DNA of 64,000 nt from Cellulophaga lytica DSM 7489 (GTDB lineage Bacteria; Bacteroidota; Bacteroidia; Flavobacteriales; Flavobacteriaceae), in assembly GCF_000190595.1 (NCBI RefSeq), contig NC_015167.1, forward strand, positions 1,663,501-1,727,500, given 5' to 3'. Position 1 is the first letter of the stretch; every line of letters begins with the position of its first letter. Made by a program: the position numbers and the translations under genes. Below are positions 23,112 through 33,383 of the stretch, piece after piece. The notes under the pieces are model-generated. The model saw only the letters and a program-made list of their open reading frames with translations, made no database searches and was not told the origin of the DNA.

Positions 23112-24341
23112 TTACAACTGGTATATCCATTCTTCTGGGTTTAACTTACTAACGTTTTTATATAAGTAAAACTTAAGTAAAGTTTGTCCGCTAAATTTAT
23201 TTGTAGCAACCTCTCCTATCTCTTGTTTTGCAGTAACCTTATCGCCTTTTTTTACATAAGTGGTAGATAGGTTGTAATAGGTAGTTATATAATTACCGTG
23301 TTTTATTTGTACACCTTTATTGCCTCCTGGTACAGCAAGTACAGCAATAACTTCACCTTCAAAAATAGAGCGTGCTTTAGAGCCCTTGTCTGTAGCTATA
23401 ATTACACCATTATTTTGGTGTTTAATACCTGGGTAAACGGCATCTTTGTATACGCCAAATCCTTTACTTTTAAAGCCTTTTGCAACGGGCCAAATAAGCT
23501 TGCCTTTATTTGCAGTAAAATTGTTGGCAACAATTTTAGCTTCTGGTGTTAATACAAATTTTGTACTGCTAGTTTTTGTAGTGGTTTTGCCAGTTGTTTT
23601 TTTATTTGTAGCAACAATGGCAGAGCGTATAAGTTTTTCTATTTGCTGATCTATTTTACGTGCTTCAGATTTTTTCTTATTAATACTAGCGGTGTATTTG
23701 CTTTCATTTTTTTTAATTGTTCTTAAAAGTGCGTCTTTAGCTTTTTTCTCCTTTTCTAATTCTTTTTTAGTAGCTAGGTTTTCTTTAAGCAATTGCTCTT
23801 TTAATTTACGCTGATCTATTAAATCTTGGTTTTTTAATTTTAGCGTATCTGTTTTAGCAATTATAGATTTTCCTTGTTCTTGTCTGTAATTTGTATATTG
23901 TTTTATGTATTGTAAGCGCTTGTAGGCTTGTAAAAAATTTTCGGAAGACAGTAAAAATAGCAACCTACTTTGTTGCGATTTGTTCTGATACGATTTTTGT
24001 ATCATTTCAGCATAATCTTCCTTTAAGGTAAGCAAATCTTTTTTTAATGTGCCAATGTTGCGCACATTAGCATTTATTTGTCTGTTAAGTAAATTACTTT
24101 GTTGGTTGGTAATGCGTACAAGCTGTTGTTGTGCATTTATTTTTTGCTCTAAACTCTCTACTTGTTCTAAAACATTACCTTTTTCTTTAGTTTCAGCATA
24201 TAAAAGTCGGTTTATAGCTCTAATATCTTTTTGTAACTGTGCGCGCTTTTTTTCTAATGCTATTTGTTGGTTGGTTTGTGCAGCCAAAAAACTTCCGCAT
24301 AGCAGAGAAAAAAATAATGTAAAAAACGTAATGTGGCGCAT
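23112..24341 (-). CDS. EnvC-like murein hydrolase activator (M23-type)
   Basis: 409 residues: a signal peptide (FFTLFFSLLCGSFLAAQ), a long coiled coil (about 25-250) and a C-terminal LytM/M23 domain (about 285-409, with GFGVYKDAVYPGIKHQNNGV and KGDKVTAKQEIGEVAT). The zinc-binding HxxxD is replaced here (NNGVII rather than HxGxD), as in EnvC-type activators that stimulate amidases instead of cutting peptidoglycan. Third gene of a TPR-DUF4292-EnvC operon, 11 bp behind DUF4292. Confidence 0.88.
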   Translation of the reverse strand: MRHITFFTLFFSLLCGSFLAAQTNQQIALEKKRAQLQKDIRAINRLLYAETKEKGNVLEQVESLEQKINAQQQLVRITNQQSNLLNRQINANVRNIGTLKKDLLTLKEDYAEMIQKSYQNKSQQSRLLFLLSSENFLQAYKRLQYIKQYTNYRQEQGKSIIAKTDTLKLKNQDLIDQRKLKEQLLKENLATKKELEKEKKAKDALLRTIKKNESKYTASINKKKSEARKIDQQIEKLIRSAIVATNKKTTGKTTTKTSSTKFVLTPEAKIVANNFTANKGKLIWPVAKGFKSKGFGVYKDAVYPGIKHQNNGVIIATDKGSKARSIFEGEVIAVLAVPGGNKGVQIKHGNYITTYYNLSTTYVKKGDKVTAKQEIGEVATNKFSGQTLLKFYLYKNVSKLNPEEWIYQL

Positions 24342-24352
24342 AAATAGTAGTG

Positions 24353-25141
24353 TTATTCTAAAACAATTTCTTTAAAACCGTTTGGTATTTTATAAGGAAA
24401 GCTAAAACTTTTATTAAGCTCTATGTTTTTAAAAGTAAGTGCAATAGTATCTGTTTTATCTTGGTCTTTTACGTAAATATCTATAATATTTGGCACTAAT
24501 TTTTTGTCTACTACTTGGTAGTTTTTATACTGTACGTTTAAAACTCTATTTTTTAAAGGCTGAGACAGTTGCATACCTGCAACCTTGTAATTGTTAGGTT
24601 CTATTTGTAGTAATGTTTTAAAAAGGTTATTTGCTTTTTTAGGAGCCAATTGGTATTGGTTGTTTAGTTCTACGGTATTGTATTTTTCTTTACGTAAATC
24701 AAATAAAGCTTGGCCTAATAATAAATTCTGAACCTTGTTATAATCCAACTCTGTGCCTAGTAAATTGCTTAAGTATGTAAAATCTCCATCAAAATACTCG
24801 TTTTGTAATCTGTTGTAAAAACTAACTCTTGTTGGTGTAATGTAGGCTTTAACAACACCAAGTGTTGCGCTTATCCATATTGCTTTGTCTTTTTCCATTC
24901 TAAAACTAACAGTATAGCCTTGCGTATCTGTACCATCTGTATAGTCTATTTTTAGTCTACCGCGTAGCGTTTTAAAATCTAAGGTATTTGCATAGTGGTT
25001 CTTTACCACAGTTTTTGTGTTTAGTTTTTTTAAGGTTGATGTGCCTTCTGCAATAACTTTTTTAGACTTGCAAGAGACAAAAAACAACACAACAATAAGT
25101 GTTAAAAGTATTTTGGGTGTTGTTTGAAGCTTTTTTATCAT
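24353..25141 (-). CDS. DUF4292 lipoprotein
   Basis: 262 residues with a lipoprotein signal (ILLTLIVVLFFVSC, cysteine about residue 24). The body matches the DUF4292 layout, LolA/LppM-like: TLRGRLKIDYTDGTDTQGY, RMEKDKAIWISATLG, and C-terminal LTFKNIELNKSFSFPYKIPNGFKE. It lies 3 bp after the TPR gene and before EnvC, the conserved Flavobacteriia order. Probably envelope biogenesis; exact role unknown. Confidence 0.85.
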   Translation of the reverse strand: MIKKLQTTPKILLTLIVVLFFVSCKSKKVIAEGTSTLKKLNTKTVVKNHYANTLDFKTLRGRLKIDYTDGTDTQGYTVSFRMEKDKAIWISATLGVVKAYITPTRVSFYNRLQNEYFDGDFTYLSNLLGTELDYNKVQNLLLGQALFDLRKEKYNTVELNNQYQLAPKKANNLFKTLLQIEPNNYKVAGMQLSQPLKNRVLNVQYKNYQVVDKKLVPNIIDIYVKDQDKTDTIALTFKNIELNKSFSFPYKIPNGFKEIVLE

Positions 25142-25144
25142 TTT

Positions 25145-26116
25145 TTATTTTTTAAATTTTACTTTAGCCAAGTACATATTTGCTTTTGCTGGGTTGCCCA
25201 TTGCGGTATATGCAGCGGCAATTTCCCTGTAAAAATTATCTGCAAGGCGTATATCATCTAAAACATAATCTAAACCCATTTTTAAAGTTTCTATAGCTGC
25301 TCTGTGTTTTTTTCTGCCGTTATAAGCAGTTCCTAAGGCATAGTAAAAATATGGCTGAGAAGGATAAGCTTCTAGCGCTTCTTTTGCTGTGGTTTCTAAA
25401 AAAACATAGTTCTTTTGCTTTAGGGTAAACTTTAGTCTGCTTTTGTAATTAAAGGCAGAATTACTGCTGTTGCTAGTAGTTTGCCTAGCTGTGGTTTTTT
25501 TTGTTGGAGTATTGGTAACTGTAGTGCTTGTAAACGTAAAACTATTGGTATTTGCTTTTCTGTGGTCTATTGCAGCTTGTAACTTTGCACTTAAATCTTC
25601 TTTAAAAGCGCCATCATTTAGTTCTACAAGTACATTTTTAGCCTCGTTGTAGTTCTGTTTTAAATACAGTAAGTGGGCTAAGTTTTCTTTTAATTGGTAA
25701 TTACTATAAGGCACAATTTCCTTTAAATTACTAACGTTTTTATACTGTTTTTTTAAAGAAATATATAGGCTCTCTAAATACCACATATTATTTGGGTCTT
25801 CATCTAAAGCAATTTCGGCCTGTTCTTGTGCTAAGCTATATTGTTTGCTTTTTAGGTATGCTTTAGCAAGTTCATTAGCTACTGCTGCATTTTTAGGTTC
25901 TATTTTTTGGCATACTAAAAAACTGTTTACAGCACGGTCATAGTTTTCTATTCCTTTTTGTTTTAACCCTTCAAAAAAAGCCTCCTGAAAATCATCAGAA
26001 TATTCTTCTAAAAAAACATCTGCACTATTTTCTATTTCTTGGGCATAGCCAAAACTTGCAATCAATATTGATAGCAATAAGCATTTTTTTAATAAGTGGT
26101 TACAAATACAGCTCAT
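25145..26116 (-). CDS. Tetratricopeptide-repeat secreted protein
   Basis: 323 residues with a signal peptide (CLLLSILIASFGYAQ) and TPR units from about residue 50 onward (AVNSFLVCQKIEPKNAAVAN, AKAYLKSKQYSLAQEQAEIA, and C-terminal PYFYYALGTAYNGRKKHRA). A Ser/Thr-rich linker (about 195-225) divides the TPR blocks. First gene of the operon with DUF4292 and EnvC. The ATG at 26116 gives a short pre-signal; an internal start nearer the signal is possible. Confidence 0.85.
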   Translation of the reverse strand: MSCICNHLLKKCLLLSILIASFGYAQEIENSADVFLEEYSDDFQEAFFEGLKQKGIENYDRAVNSFLVCQKIEPKNAAVANELAKAYLKSKQYSLAQEQAEIALDEDPNNMWYLESLYISLKKQYKNVSNLKEIVPYSNYQLKENLAHLLYLKQNYNEAKNVLVELNDGAFKEDLSAKLQAAIDHRKANTNSFTFTSTTVTNTPTKKTTARQTTSNSSNSAFNYKSRLKFTLKQKNYVFLETTAKEALEAYPSQPYFYYALGTAYNGRKKHRAAIETLKMGLDYVLDDIRLADNFYREIAAAYTAMGNPAKANMYLAKVKFKK

Positions 26117-26189
26117 ACGCTTGTAAAATTATTAAAAAAACAAATGGTATGGTAACCAAATGTGTATCAGTTTTTATAATAGTCAAAAA

Positions 26190-27479
26190 TTATACCGTTG
26201 TGGCTTTTTCAGAGCTTAAATTTCCTATAACTAATGCAATAGTCGCTGGTAGTACCCAAGCTAAACTATATGTGCTTAAGGGTAAATATGCTGCTGTAAA
26301 TTTTGCAACGCTAGTAATGCCAATACTGTTTAAAAAATCTGGAACGCTAAATAAAATGGTGGTATATACTACTGCCTTAAATACTTTTGGTGCTGTATAT
26401 TTATCTGGTAAAACATTAAGCACTATTAAAATTATAGTAATTGGGTAAATAAACATTAAAGCGGGTATGGCAACAACAATTATATAGTCTACATTAAATT
26501 GGCCCATAACAATACCCAGTACGCAGCTTATAATAGCTGTAATTGTGTACGCTTTGTTAGAGTTGTTAAACCTGCCTTTTATAAAATCTGCAGTACCAGT
26601 AACAATACCAATAGCTGTAGTAAAACAAGCTAAACTTACCAAAATACTTAAAAATTTGTTTCCTTCATTGCCTAAAAGAGTTCTGCTAATTCCGTTTAGT
26701 AAATCTGTACGGTTAATATCTGCGTTAAAGTTAGAATGCATTAATGCACCAGTTAAAATTAAACCTCCGTAAACAAATAGTAAACCTAGACCAGCAAAAA
26801 TACCAGCGTTTCTTATTAGTGTTTTACGGTCTGTATAAGATATATCTTTATTTTTTAGGTTAATGGAGATAATTAATACGCCACCTACAACAACAGCTGC
26901 AATAGCATCAAAAGTTTGGTAGCCTTCTAATATACCATCTGTAAATGGGCTTTTTACGGTTGATGCTCCAAAGGTAAAATCAAAACTAAATACACAAATG
27001 CCTATAATGGCAAGTAAAATTAAGAGTATTGCCGGAGTTAAAAACTTACCTAGTATATTTAAAATTTTAGATCTGTTAAGTGCAAATACTAAAACCAAAC
27101 CAAAATAAACTACACTGGTGTATATAGATGGTATGTTAAAAAAAGGAGCAATACCAATTTCATGCGTTACCGATGCTGTTCTGGGAGAGGGTAGTGCTAC
27201 TGCAATACAGTAAATTAATATAGAAAACACCAAACTAAAAGTGTTAGAAACCTTTTTGCCAAAGTCAAAAATAGTGCCTTGTAGTTTTGCATGGGCAAAA
27301 ATGCCTAGTATTGGTATTAGTATTGCAGATAAGCAAAAACCTATGGCCATTACCCACCATAATTCTCCAGAGTTAAACCCTATAAAGGGAGGAAGAATTA
27401 AGTTTCCGGCACCAAAAAAGAGCGAAAACAATGCAAAAGCAGATACTAGAGTTTCTTTGGTATTATTCATTGGGTACAT
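26190..27479 (-). CDS. brnQ: Branched-chain amino acid transport carrier BrnQ/LivJ-type
   Basis: 429 residues with about 12 hydrophobic segments. The opening ALFSLFFGAGNLILPPFIG is the BrnQ signature, in the first helix. BrnQ carriers import leucine, isoleucine and valine with Na+ or H+. A single gene, convergent in no operon; it lies 74 bp upstream of the TPR gene in the same direction. Confidence 0.93.
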   Translation of the reverse strand: MYPMNNTKETLVSAFALFSLFFGAGNLILPPFIGFNSGELWWVMAIGFCLSAILIPILGIFAHAKLQGTIFDFGKKVSNTFSLVFSILIYCIAVALPSPRTASVTHEIGIAPFFNIPSIYTSVVYFGLVLVFALNRSKILNILGKFLTPAILLILLAIIGICVFSFDFTFGASTVKSPFTDGILEGYQTFDAIAAVVVGGVLIISINLKNKDISYTDRKTLIRNAGIFAGLGLLFVYGGLILTGALMHSNFNADINRTDLLNGISRTLLGNEGNKFLSILVSLACFTTAIGIVTGTADFIKGRFNNSNKAYTITAIISCVLGIVMGQFNVDYIIVVAIPALMFIYPITIILIVLNVLPDKYTAPKVFKAVVYTTILFSVPDFLNSIGITSVAKFTAAYLPLSTYSLAWVLPATIALVIGNLSSEKATTV

Positions 27480-27725
27480 ATTGTATTAAAAAGGGAAAGA
27501 TAGTGTATTCTAAATTATCGACAAACGGCTAGTTGTTCATAAAATTTTATGTATTTCATCGAAAAAATTGTTTTTTGTTAAAAAAAATTAACAAAGACTC
27601 AATATTTTTAACACCAGAGCGTTAATTAAAAAATGATGGTAATTAACGGTTAACAATCATCATAAAAAAATAATATAAATATCAGTGCCTGGTCCCCACC
27701 AAACATTGTTTAAATCCTACAAGCT

Positions 27726-27980
27726 ATGAAAAAATTTTTAGCCACTTCTAGTTCGGTTTTTAACGCGTTATGTTGCGGAATTTTTGGTCATTATTATGCA
27801 GTAACAAAAAAAGTAACTTCGCATATAAATGAGTACGAGTGTATACACTGTAAAAAACAAGTTACTACAGATGTAACAGGTAATTTGTCTGCACTAACAC
27901 CAGAGTTAGAAGACATTAACAACACATTACAAAAAGTATACAAGAAAAAACACCAACACGCACCGCAACACGCGGCCTAG
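27726..27980 (+). CDS. Small zinc-ribbon-like protein, unknown function
   Basis: 84 residues. CCGIFGHYY followed by YECIHCKKQVTTD gives a Cys/His set like DUF1660-type small zinc fingers. The C-terminal third is helical and histidine-rich at the end (KKKHQHAPQHAA). It is convergent with thiL, ending 2 bp from its stop. Family assignment tentative. Confidence 0.65.
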   Translation: MKKFLATSSSVFNALCCGIFGHYYAVTKKVTSHINEYECIHCKKQVTTDVTGNLSALTPELEDINNTLQKVYKKKHQHAPQHAA

Positions 27981-27982
27981 TG

Positions 27983-29035
27983 TTATTGTTCTTCAGATAA
28001 AGAGTTCCAGCCCTGCGCGGTTATCGGAATTTTAGTATTATTCCTGGAAATTAAGTGAACACCTTCATTCTTATCTGTCATATGCCCTACGACAGTTAAG
28101 TTAGGGTTCCCTTTTATTTTTGGGAATTCTTTTTGGTCTATAGTAAAAAGCAATTCATAATCTTCACCACCGCCTAAGGCAACAGTTGTGCTGTTTACTT
28201 TAAACTCTTCACAAGAGCTAATAACAGTTGGGTCTAACGGTATTTTGTCTTCATACAAATTACAACCTACATTACTTTGCTCGCATAAATGTAAAATTTC
28301 TGAAGATAAACCATCACTAACATCAATCATAGAAGTTGGCTTAACCTCTAAAGCGTTAAGTAAAGGCACAATATCTTTACGAGCTTCTGGTTTTAATTGT
28401 CGTTCTACAATATAGGTGTACATAGATAGGTCTGGATTGTTGTTGGGGTTTACTTTAAAAACCTCTTTTTCGCGCTCTAAAACTTGTAGTCCCATATAAG
28501 CAGCACCCAAATCTCCTGTAACAACAAGCAAATCGTTAGGTTTAGCACCATTTCTGTAAACCAAGTCTTCTTCATTAGCTTGGCCTATAGCAGTAATACT
28601 AATAAGCATTCCTTTTGTAGATGAGGTAGTATCACCACCAACTAAATCTACATTATATGTTTTTGCAGCAAGTGCAATACCACTATACAATTCTTCTAAA
28701 GCCTCTAACGGAAACCTGTTAGATACCGCTATAGAAACCGTAATTTGTGTTGCGGTAGCATTCATCGCATAAATGTCAGACAGGTTTACCATTACAGCCT
28801 TGTAACCCAGATGTTTAAGAGGTACGTAGCTAAGATCAAAATGTACGCCTTCAATCAGTAAATCTGTAGAAATTACAGTCTTCTTATCTTTAAAATCTAT
28901 AACAGCAGCATCATCACCAATACCTTTAATACTAGATTTGTGCTGTAAAGTAAAATCTTTAGTAAGGTGGTTAATTAAACCAAATTCGCCTAATTGTTCA
29001 AGAGATGTTCTCTTTGGATTTTTATCGTCTAACAT
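27983..29035 (-). CDS. thiL: Thiamine-monophosphate kinase ThiL
   Basis: 350 residues, the usual ThiL length. Motifs: GIGDDAAVIDF (ATP/Mg site), STDLLIEGVHFDL, VMVNLSDIYAMNA, LVGGDTTSS, VTGDLGAAYMGLQ, and MIDVSDGLSSEILHL. The enzyme phosphorylates thiamine monophosphate to the diphosphate cofactor. Divergent from sufA across a 222-bp gap. Confidence 0.95.
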   Translation of the reverse strand: MLDDKNPKRTSLEQLGEFGLINHLTKDFTLQHKSSIKGIGDDAAVIDFKDKKTVISTDLLIEGVHFDLSYVPLKHLGYKAVMVNLSDIYAMNATATQITVSIAVSNRFPLEALEELYSGIALAAKTYNVDLVGGDTTSSTKGMLISITAIGQANEEDLVYRNGAKPNDLLVVTGDLGAAYMGLQVLEREKEVFKVNPNNNPDLSMYTYIVERQLKPEARKDIVPLLNALEVKPTSMIDVSDGLSSEILHLCEQSNVGCNLYEDKIPLDPTVISSCEEFKVNSTTVALGGGEDYELLFTIDQKEFPKIKGNPNLTVVGHMTDKNEGVHLISRNNTKIPITAQGWNSLSEEQ

Positions 29036-29186
29036 ACTGCAAAAATAATAAGGATATTATACAAAATGTGTTTTTTACACATAAAAGAATCTTAATATAG
29101 ATTAACTTTTTTGGTAAATAGAGAAATCTTATGTTATCATTCGTTATAATAATGTTAGGATGTATGGTAAAACCCTACTTATACAC

Positions 29187-29194
29187 TATATTTG
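29187..29194 (+). promoter_or_regulatory. -7 box upstream of the suf operon
   Basis: TATATTTG matches the Bacteroidetes consensus TAnnTTTG and lies 64 bp before sufA. No exact TTG is present at the expected upstream distance, so the -33 part is weak. Confidence 0.5.
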
Positions 29195-29257
29195 TGAATT
29201 GTTTAGAACTAAACCAAAAGAAATTTGAGCTTAGGTCTAATTTAAATTAAGATTAGT

Positions 29258-29587
29258 ATGATAAAAGTCTCAGAAACAGCAAAGAAGAGAGTCATAGATT
29301 TAATGACAGAAAGTGGTTTTAATGCTGAAAAAGATTTTGTACGTGTTGGTGTTAAAAGCGGCGGATGTAGTGGTTTATCTTACGAATTAGATTTTGATAA
29401 AACTACAACAGAAACAGACAAGGTTTTTGAAGATAATGCGGTACGAATTGTGGTAGATAAAAAAAGTTTTTTATATCTAGTAGGAACTACTTTAGAGTAT
29501 TCTGGAGGATTAAACGGAAAAGGTTTTGTGTTTAATAATCCAAATGCACAAAGAACATGTGGTTGTGGCGAAAGTTTTTCGTTATAA
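29258..29587 (+). CDS. sufA: A-type Fe-S carrier SufA/IscA
   Basis: 109 residues with the three conserved cysteines of HesB/IscA proteins: SGGCSGLSY and the C-terminal RTCGCGESF. It accepts or carries nascent Fe-S clusters. First gene of sufABCDS. Confidence 0.93.
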   Translation: MIKVSETAKKRVIDLMTESGFNAEKDFVRVGVKSGGCSGLSYELDFDKTTTETDKVFEDNAVRIVVDKKSFLYLVGTTLEYSGGLNGKGFVFNNPNAQRTCGCGESFSL

Positions 29588-29665
29588 ACAATGATTAAAA
29601 ATATAAAAGCAAAGATTTAAAAATTAGCTAATAAAATAATGTTTTTGTTAGCAAATTAAGATGAT

Positions 29666-31111
29666 ATGGCATATACAGAAGAAGAGTTAAAGAAAGAGCT
29701 AGAAACCAAAGAGTATGAATATGGTTTTTATACCGATATAGAGTCTGATACTTTTCCTATAGGATTAAGTGAAGAAATTGTTGTAGCTATTTCTAAAAAG
29801 AAAAATGAGCCTAAGTGGATGACAGACTGGCGTGTAGAAGCATACCGTGTTTGGGAAAAAATGGAAGAACCAGATTGGGCAAATGTTAATTATGAAAAAC
29901 CAGATTTTCAGGCAATAAGTTACTATTCTGCCCCTAAAAAAGCAGATCCTAATAAAACTTTAGATGATGTAGATCCGGAGTTGTTAGAAATGTATAAAAA
30001 GCTAGGTATTTCTATAGACGAACAAAAGAAATTGCAAAATGTTGCAGTAGATATTGTTGTAGATTCTGTTTCTGTTGCCACTACTTTTCAAAAAACATTA
30101 GCAGAAAAAGGTATTATTTTTATGCCAATTTCTGAAGCTATACAAGAACATCCAGAGTTGGTGCGTAAGTATTTAGGTACTGTAGTGCCAACTACAGATA
30201 ACTTTTATGCAGCATTAAATTCGGCTGTATTTACAGATGGGTCTTTCTGTTACATTCCTAAAGGCGTACGTTGCCCAATGGAGCTTTCTACTTACTTTAG
30301 AATTAACCAAGCAGGTACGGGTCAGTTTGAGCGTACTTTGGTTGTGGCAGACCAAGAGAGTTATGTAAGTTATTTAGAGGGCTGTACTGCGCCATCTAGA
30401 GACGAAAACCAATTACACGCAGCCGTTGTAGAGTTAATTGCAATGGATGACGCAGAAATTAAATACTCTACAGTACAAAACTGGTTCCCTGGTAATAAAG
30501 AGGGTAAAGGTGGTGTTTATAATTTTGTAACAAAAAGAGCTTTGTGCGAGAAAAACGCAAAAGTATCATGGACACAAGTAGAAACAGGTTCTGCAGTAAC
30601 ATGGAAATATCCTTCTTGTATTTTAAAAGGAGATAACTCTATTGGAGAGTTTTATTCTATTGCAGTAACAAACAATTACCAGCAAGCAGATACTGGTACA
30701 AAAATGGTTCACCTAGGTAAAAACACCAAGAGTACAATTATTTCTAAAGGTATATCTGCAGGTAAATCTCAAAATAGTTACCGTGGTTTAGTACAAGTAA
30801 GTAGTCGTGCAGAAAATGCACGTAACTTTTCTCAGTGCGATTCTCTTTTAATGGGGAATGAGTGTGGTGCACATACGTTCCCATACATAGAGACTAAAAA
30901 CAAATCGGCTATGATAGAGCATGAGGCTACAACAAGTAAAATTGGTGAAGACCAAATTTTTTATTGTAACCAACGTGGTATAGATACAGAAAAAGCAATT
31001 GCATTAATAGTAAACGGTTTTAGTAAAGAAGTACTAAATAAGTTGCCAATGGAATTTGCTGTAGAAGCACAAAAACTATTAGAAATTAGTTTAGAAGGCT
31101 CTGTAGGATAA
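29666..31111 (+). CDS. sufB: SufB, Fe-S scaffold subunit
   Basis: 481 residues, standard length. Characteristic [32 protein letters not shown] region and a C-terminal beta-helix with [41 protein letters not shown]. With SufC and SufD it forms the SufBC2D scaffold on which clusters are built. Confidence 0.96.
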   Translation: MAYTEEELKKELETKEYEYGFYTDIESDTFPIGLSEEIVVAISKKKNEPKWMTDWRVEAYRVWEKMEEPDWANVNYEKPDFQAISYYSAPKKADPNKTLDDVDPELLEMYKKLGISIDEQKKLQNVAVDIVVDSVSVATTFQKTLAEKGIIFMPISEAIQEHPELVRKYLGTVVPTTDNFYAALNSAVFTDGSFCYIPKGVRCPMELSTYFRINQAGTGQFERTLVVADQESYVSYLEGCTAPSRDENQLHAAVVELIAMDDAEIKYSTVQNWFPGNKEGKGGVYNFVTKRALCEKNAKVSWTQVETGSAVTWKYPSCILKGDNSIGEFYSIAVTNNYQQADTGTKMVHLGKNTKSTIISKGISAGKSQNSYRGLVQVSSRAENARNFSQCDSLLMGNECGAHTFPYIETKNKSAMIEHEATTSKIGEDQIFYCNQRGIDTEKAIALIVNGFSKEVLNKLPMEFAVEAQKLLEISLEGSVG

Positions 31112-31210
31112 ACATGTTTCTCTAATAAAGAAACGCTGGGTGTTTTTAAATTGATAAAAAAATACCCTAAAAAAGAAAAGAAAAATAAAGAACATTAAAG
31201 TAGCGATAAA

Positions 31211-31963
31211 ATGCTTAAAATTAAAGATTTACACGCCAATGTTGATGGCAAAGAAATACTAAAAGGAATTAATTTAGAGGTTGGCTCTGGAGAGGTACAT
31301 GCTATTATGGGACCAAATGGTTCTGGTAAAAGTACATTGGCTTCTGTTATAGCTGGTAATGAAACTTACGAGGTTACAGCAGGAGATATCTTTTTAAATG
31401 AAGAAAACATTGAAGATCTTTCTCCAGAAGAAAGAGCTCATAATGGTGTTTTCTTATCATTTCAATACCCAGTAGAAATTCCTGGTGTTTCTGTAACTAA
31501 CTTTATGAAAACGGCTATTAATGAGTCTCGTAAGGCAAAAGGTTTAGAAGATATGCCGGCTAAAGATATGCTTAAACTTATTAGAGATAAGTCTGAGTTG
31601 TTAGAGATAGACCGTAAATTCTTATCTCGTTCTTTAAACGAAGGTTTTTCTGGTGGTGAAAAAAAACGTAATGAGATTTTTCAAATGGCAATGTTAGAGC
31701 CTAAACTTGCTATTTTAGATGAAACAGATTCTGGTTTAGATATTGATGCTTTACGTATTGTAGCTAATGGTGTAAACAAACTAAAAAGTAAAGACAACGC
31801 TATTGTTGTTATTACACACTACCAACGTTTGTTAGAGTATATAGTGCCAGATTATGTACACGTACTTTACAATGGTAAAATTGTAAAATCTGGAACTAAA
31901 GAACTTGCTTTAGAGTTAGAAGAAAAAGGATACGATTGGATTAAGCAGGAAGCGGCAGTTTAA
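31211..31963 (+). CDS. sufC: SufC, ATPase of the Fe-S scaffold
   Basis: 250 residues. Walker A GPNGSGKST (about 35-43), signature GFSGGEKKRNEI, Walker B LAILDETDSGLD, and the H-loop VITHYQRLL. ATP binding by SufC drives conformational change in SufBD. Confidence 0.96.
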   Translation: MLKIKDLHANVDGKEILKGINLEVGSGEVHAIMGPNGSGKSTLASVIAGNETYEVTAGDIFLNEENIEDLSPEERAHNGVFLSFQYPVEIPGVSVTNFMKTAINESRKAKGLEDMPAKDMLKLIRDKSELLEIDRKFLSRSLNEGFSGGEKKRNEIFQMAMLEPKLAILDETDSGLDIDALRIVANGVNKLKSKDNAIVVITHYQRLLEYIVPDYVHVLYNGKIVKSGTKELALELEEKGYDWIKQEAAV

Positions 31964-32038
31964 AAAAGTAATAAGTTAATTCTTTTAATGCATAATACTT
32001 GTGCATTAGCTACTACTTACTACTCAATATTAAATAAT

Positions 32039-33355
32039 ATGGATTTAAAAGATAAATTAGTTTCTTCATTTTTAGCGTTCGAGAATAACGTAGACGTACA
32101 CAACCCTGTGCACGATGTACGTACAGAGGCTATTAAAAATTTTGAAACTAAAGGTTTTCCTTCTAAAAAAGAGGAAGCCTGGAAATACACCTCATTAAAC
32201 AGCTTACAAAAAATAGATTTTAGCATCTTTCCTAAAAAAGAAAGTTCTTTAGAGTATAAGGATGTTAAAAAATACTTTATACATCAAATAGATACTTATA
32301 AAATAGTATTTGTAGATGGTGTGTATAGCTCTAACTTGTCTGAAACTACACATGATGGTGTAGATATTTGTTTAATGAGTGCAGCATTAACTAAACCAAT
32401 GTATAAGGCTGTTATAGATGTTTACTTTAATAAAGTAGCTTCTAAAGACGACTCTTTAACTACATTAAACACTGCATTTAGTAGAGAGGGTGCATACATT
32501 TACATCCCAAAAAATAAAGTACCAAAAAAACCAATAGAGATTATACATTTCTCTACAGGTAATGATGCTGCTTTAATGTTGCAACCACGTAACTTAATTA
32601 TTGCCGAAGAAAATTCTGAAATGCAAATTATAGAGCGTCACCAGAGTTTAACTAGTAATGAGGTGTTAACAAACTGTGTTACAGAAATTTTTGCTGCAAA
32701 AAATGCAATTGTAGATTATTATAAGGTGCAAAACGATGTAGATTCTGCATCTCTTATAGATAACACTTACGTAGATCAAAAAGATGGAAGCCACGTAAAA
32801 GTGCACACTTTTTCTTTTGGAGGTAAATTAATGCGTAATAACCTTAATTTTTATCAGAACGGAGAACGTATAGATTCTACAATGAAGGGTATTACAATTA
32901 TTGGAGATAAGCAACACGTAGACCACCATACATTAGTACACCATATAGAGCCAAATTGTGAGAGTCACCAAGATTATAAAGGTATTTATGCAGACAGCGC
33001 TACAGGTGTATTTAACGGTAAAATTATAGTTGATAAAATTGCTCAGAAAACAAATGCTTTTCAGCAAAATAACAACATATTAATAAGTGATAAAGCTACT
33101 ATTAACACAAAGCCACAATTAGAGATTTTTGCAGATGATGTTAAATGTTCTCACGGTTGTACTATTGGCCAGTTAGATGAAGAAGCTTTGTTTTACTTAC
33201 AGTCTAGAGGTATACCTAAAAAAGAAGCAAGAGCATTACTAATGTATGCCTTTGCAAATAACGTATTAGAAAGCGTACGTATACCAGAATTAAAAGTTAG
33301 AATTAATAAATTAATAGCTAATAAATTAGGTGTTAATTTAGGTTTTGACTTGTAA
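32039..33355 (+). CDS. sufD: SufD, Fe-S scaffold subunit
   Basis: 438 residues from the ATG at 32039. The frame opens at 31988, but the extra 17 residues are untypical and the internal ATG, behind an A-rich leader, begins the family-typical KDKLVSSFLAFENN. C-terminal features: HTLVHHIEPNCESHQDYKGI and DVKCSHGCTIGQLDEEALFYLQSRG. Confidence 0.93.
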   Translation: MDLKDKLVSSFLAFENNVDVHNPVHDVRTEAIKNFETKGFPSKKEEAWKYTSLNSLQKIDFSIFPKKESSLEYKDVKKYFIHQIDTYKIVFVDGVYSSNLSETTHDGVDICLMSAALTKPMYKAVIDVYFNKVASKDDSLTTLNTAFSREGAYIYIPKNKVPKKPIEIIHFSTGNDAALMLQPRNLIIAEENSEMQIIERHQSLTSNEVLTNCVTEIFAAKNAIVDYYKVQNDVDSASLIDNTYVDQKDGSHVKVHTFSFGGKLMRNNLNFYQNGERIDSTMKGITIIGDKQHVDHHTLVHHIEPNCESHQDYKGIYADSATGVFNGKIIVDKIAQKTNAFQQNNNILISDKATINTKPQLEIFADDVKCSHGCTIGQLDEEALFYLQSRGIPKKEARALLMYAFANNVLESVRIPELKVRINKLIANKLGVNLGFDL

Positions 33356-33383
33356 AAAATACAATCTGATAGCTTAAAAAATT

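Noticed and set aside
26056-26448. Plus-strand ORF of 130 codons
   Set aside because: Antisense to brnQ and the TPR gene; composition follows the shadowed genes.
31988-32038. Upstream ATG for sufD
   Set aside because: Adds 17 atypical residues; the internal ATG at 32039 gives the family-typical N-terminus and length.
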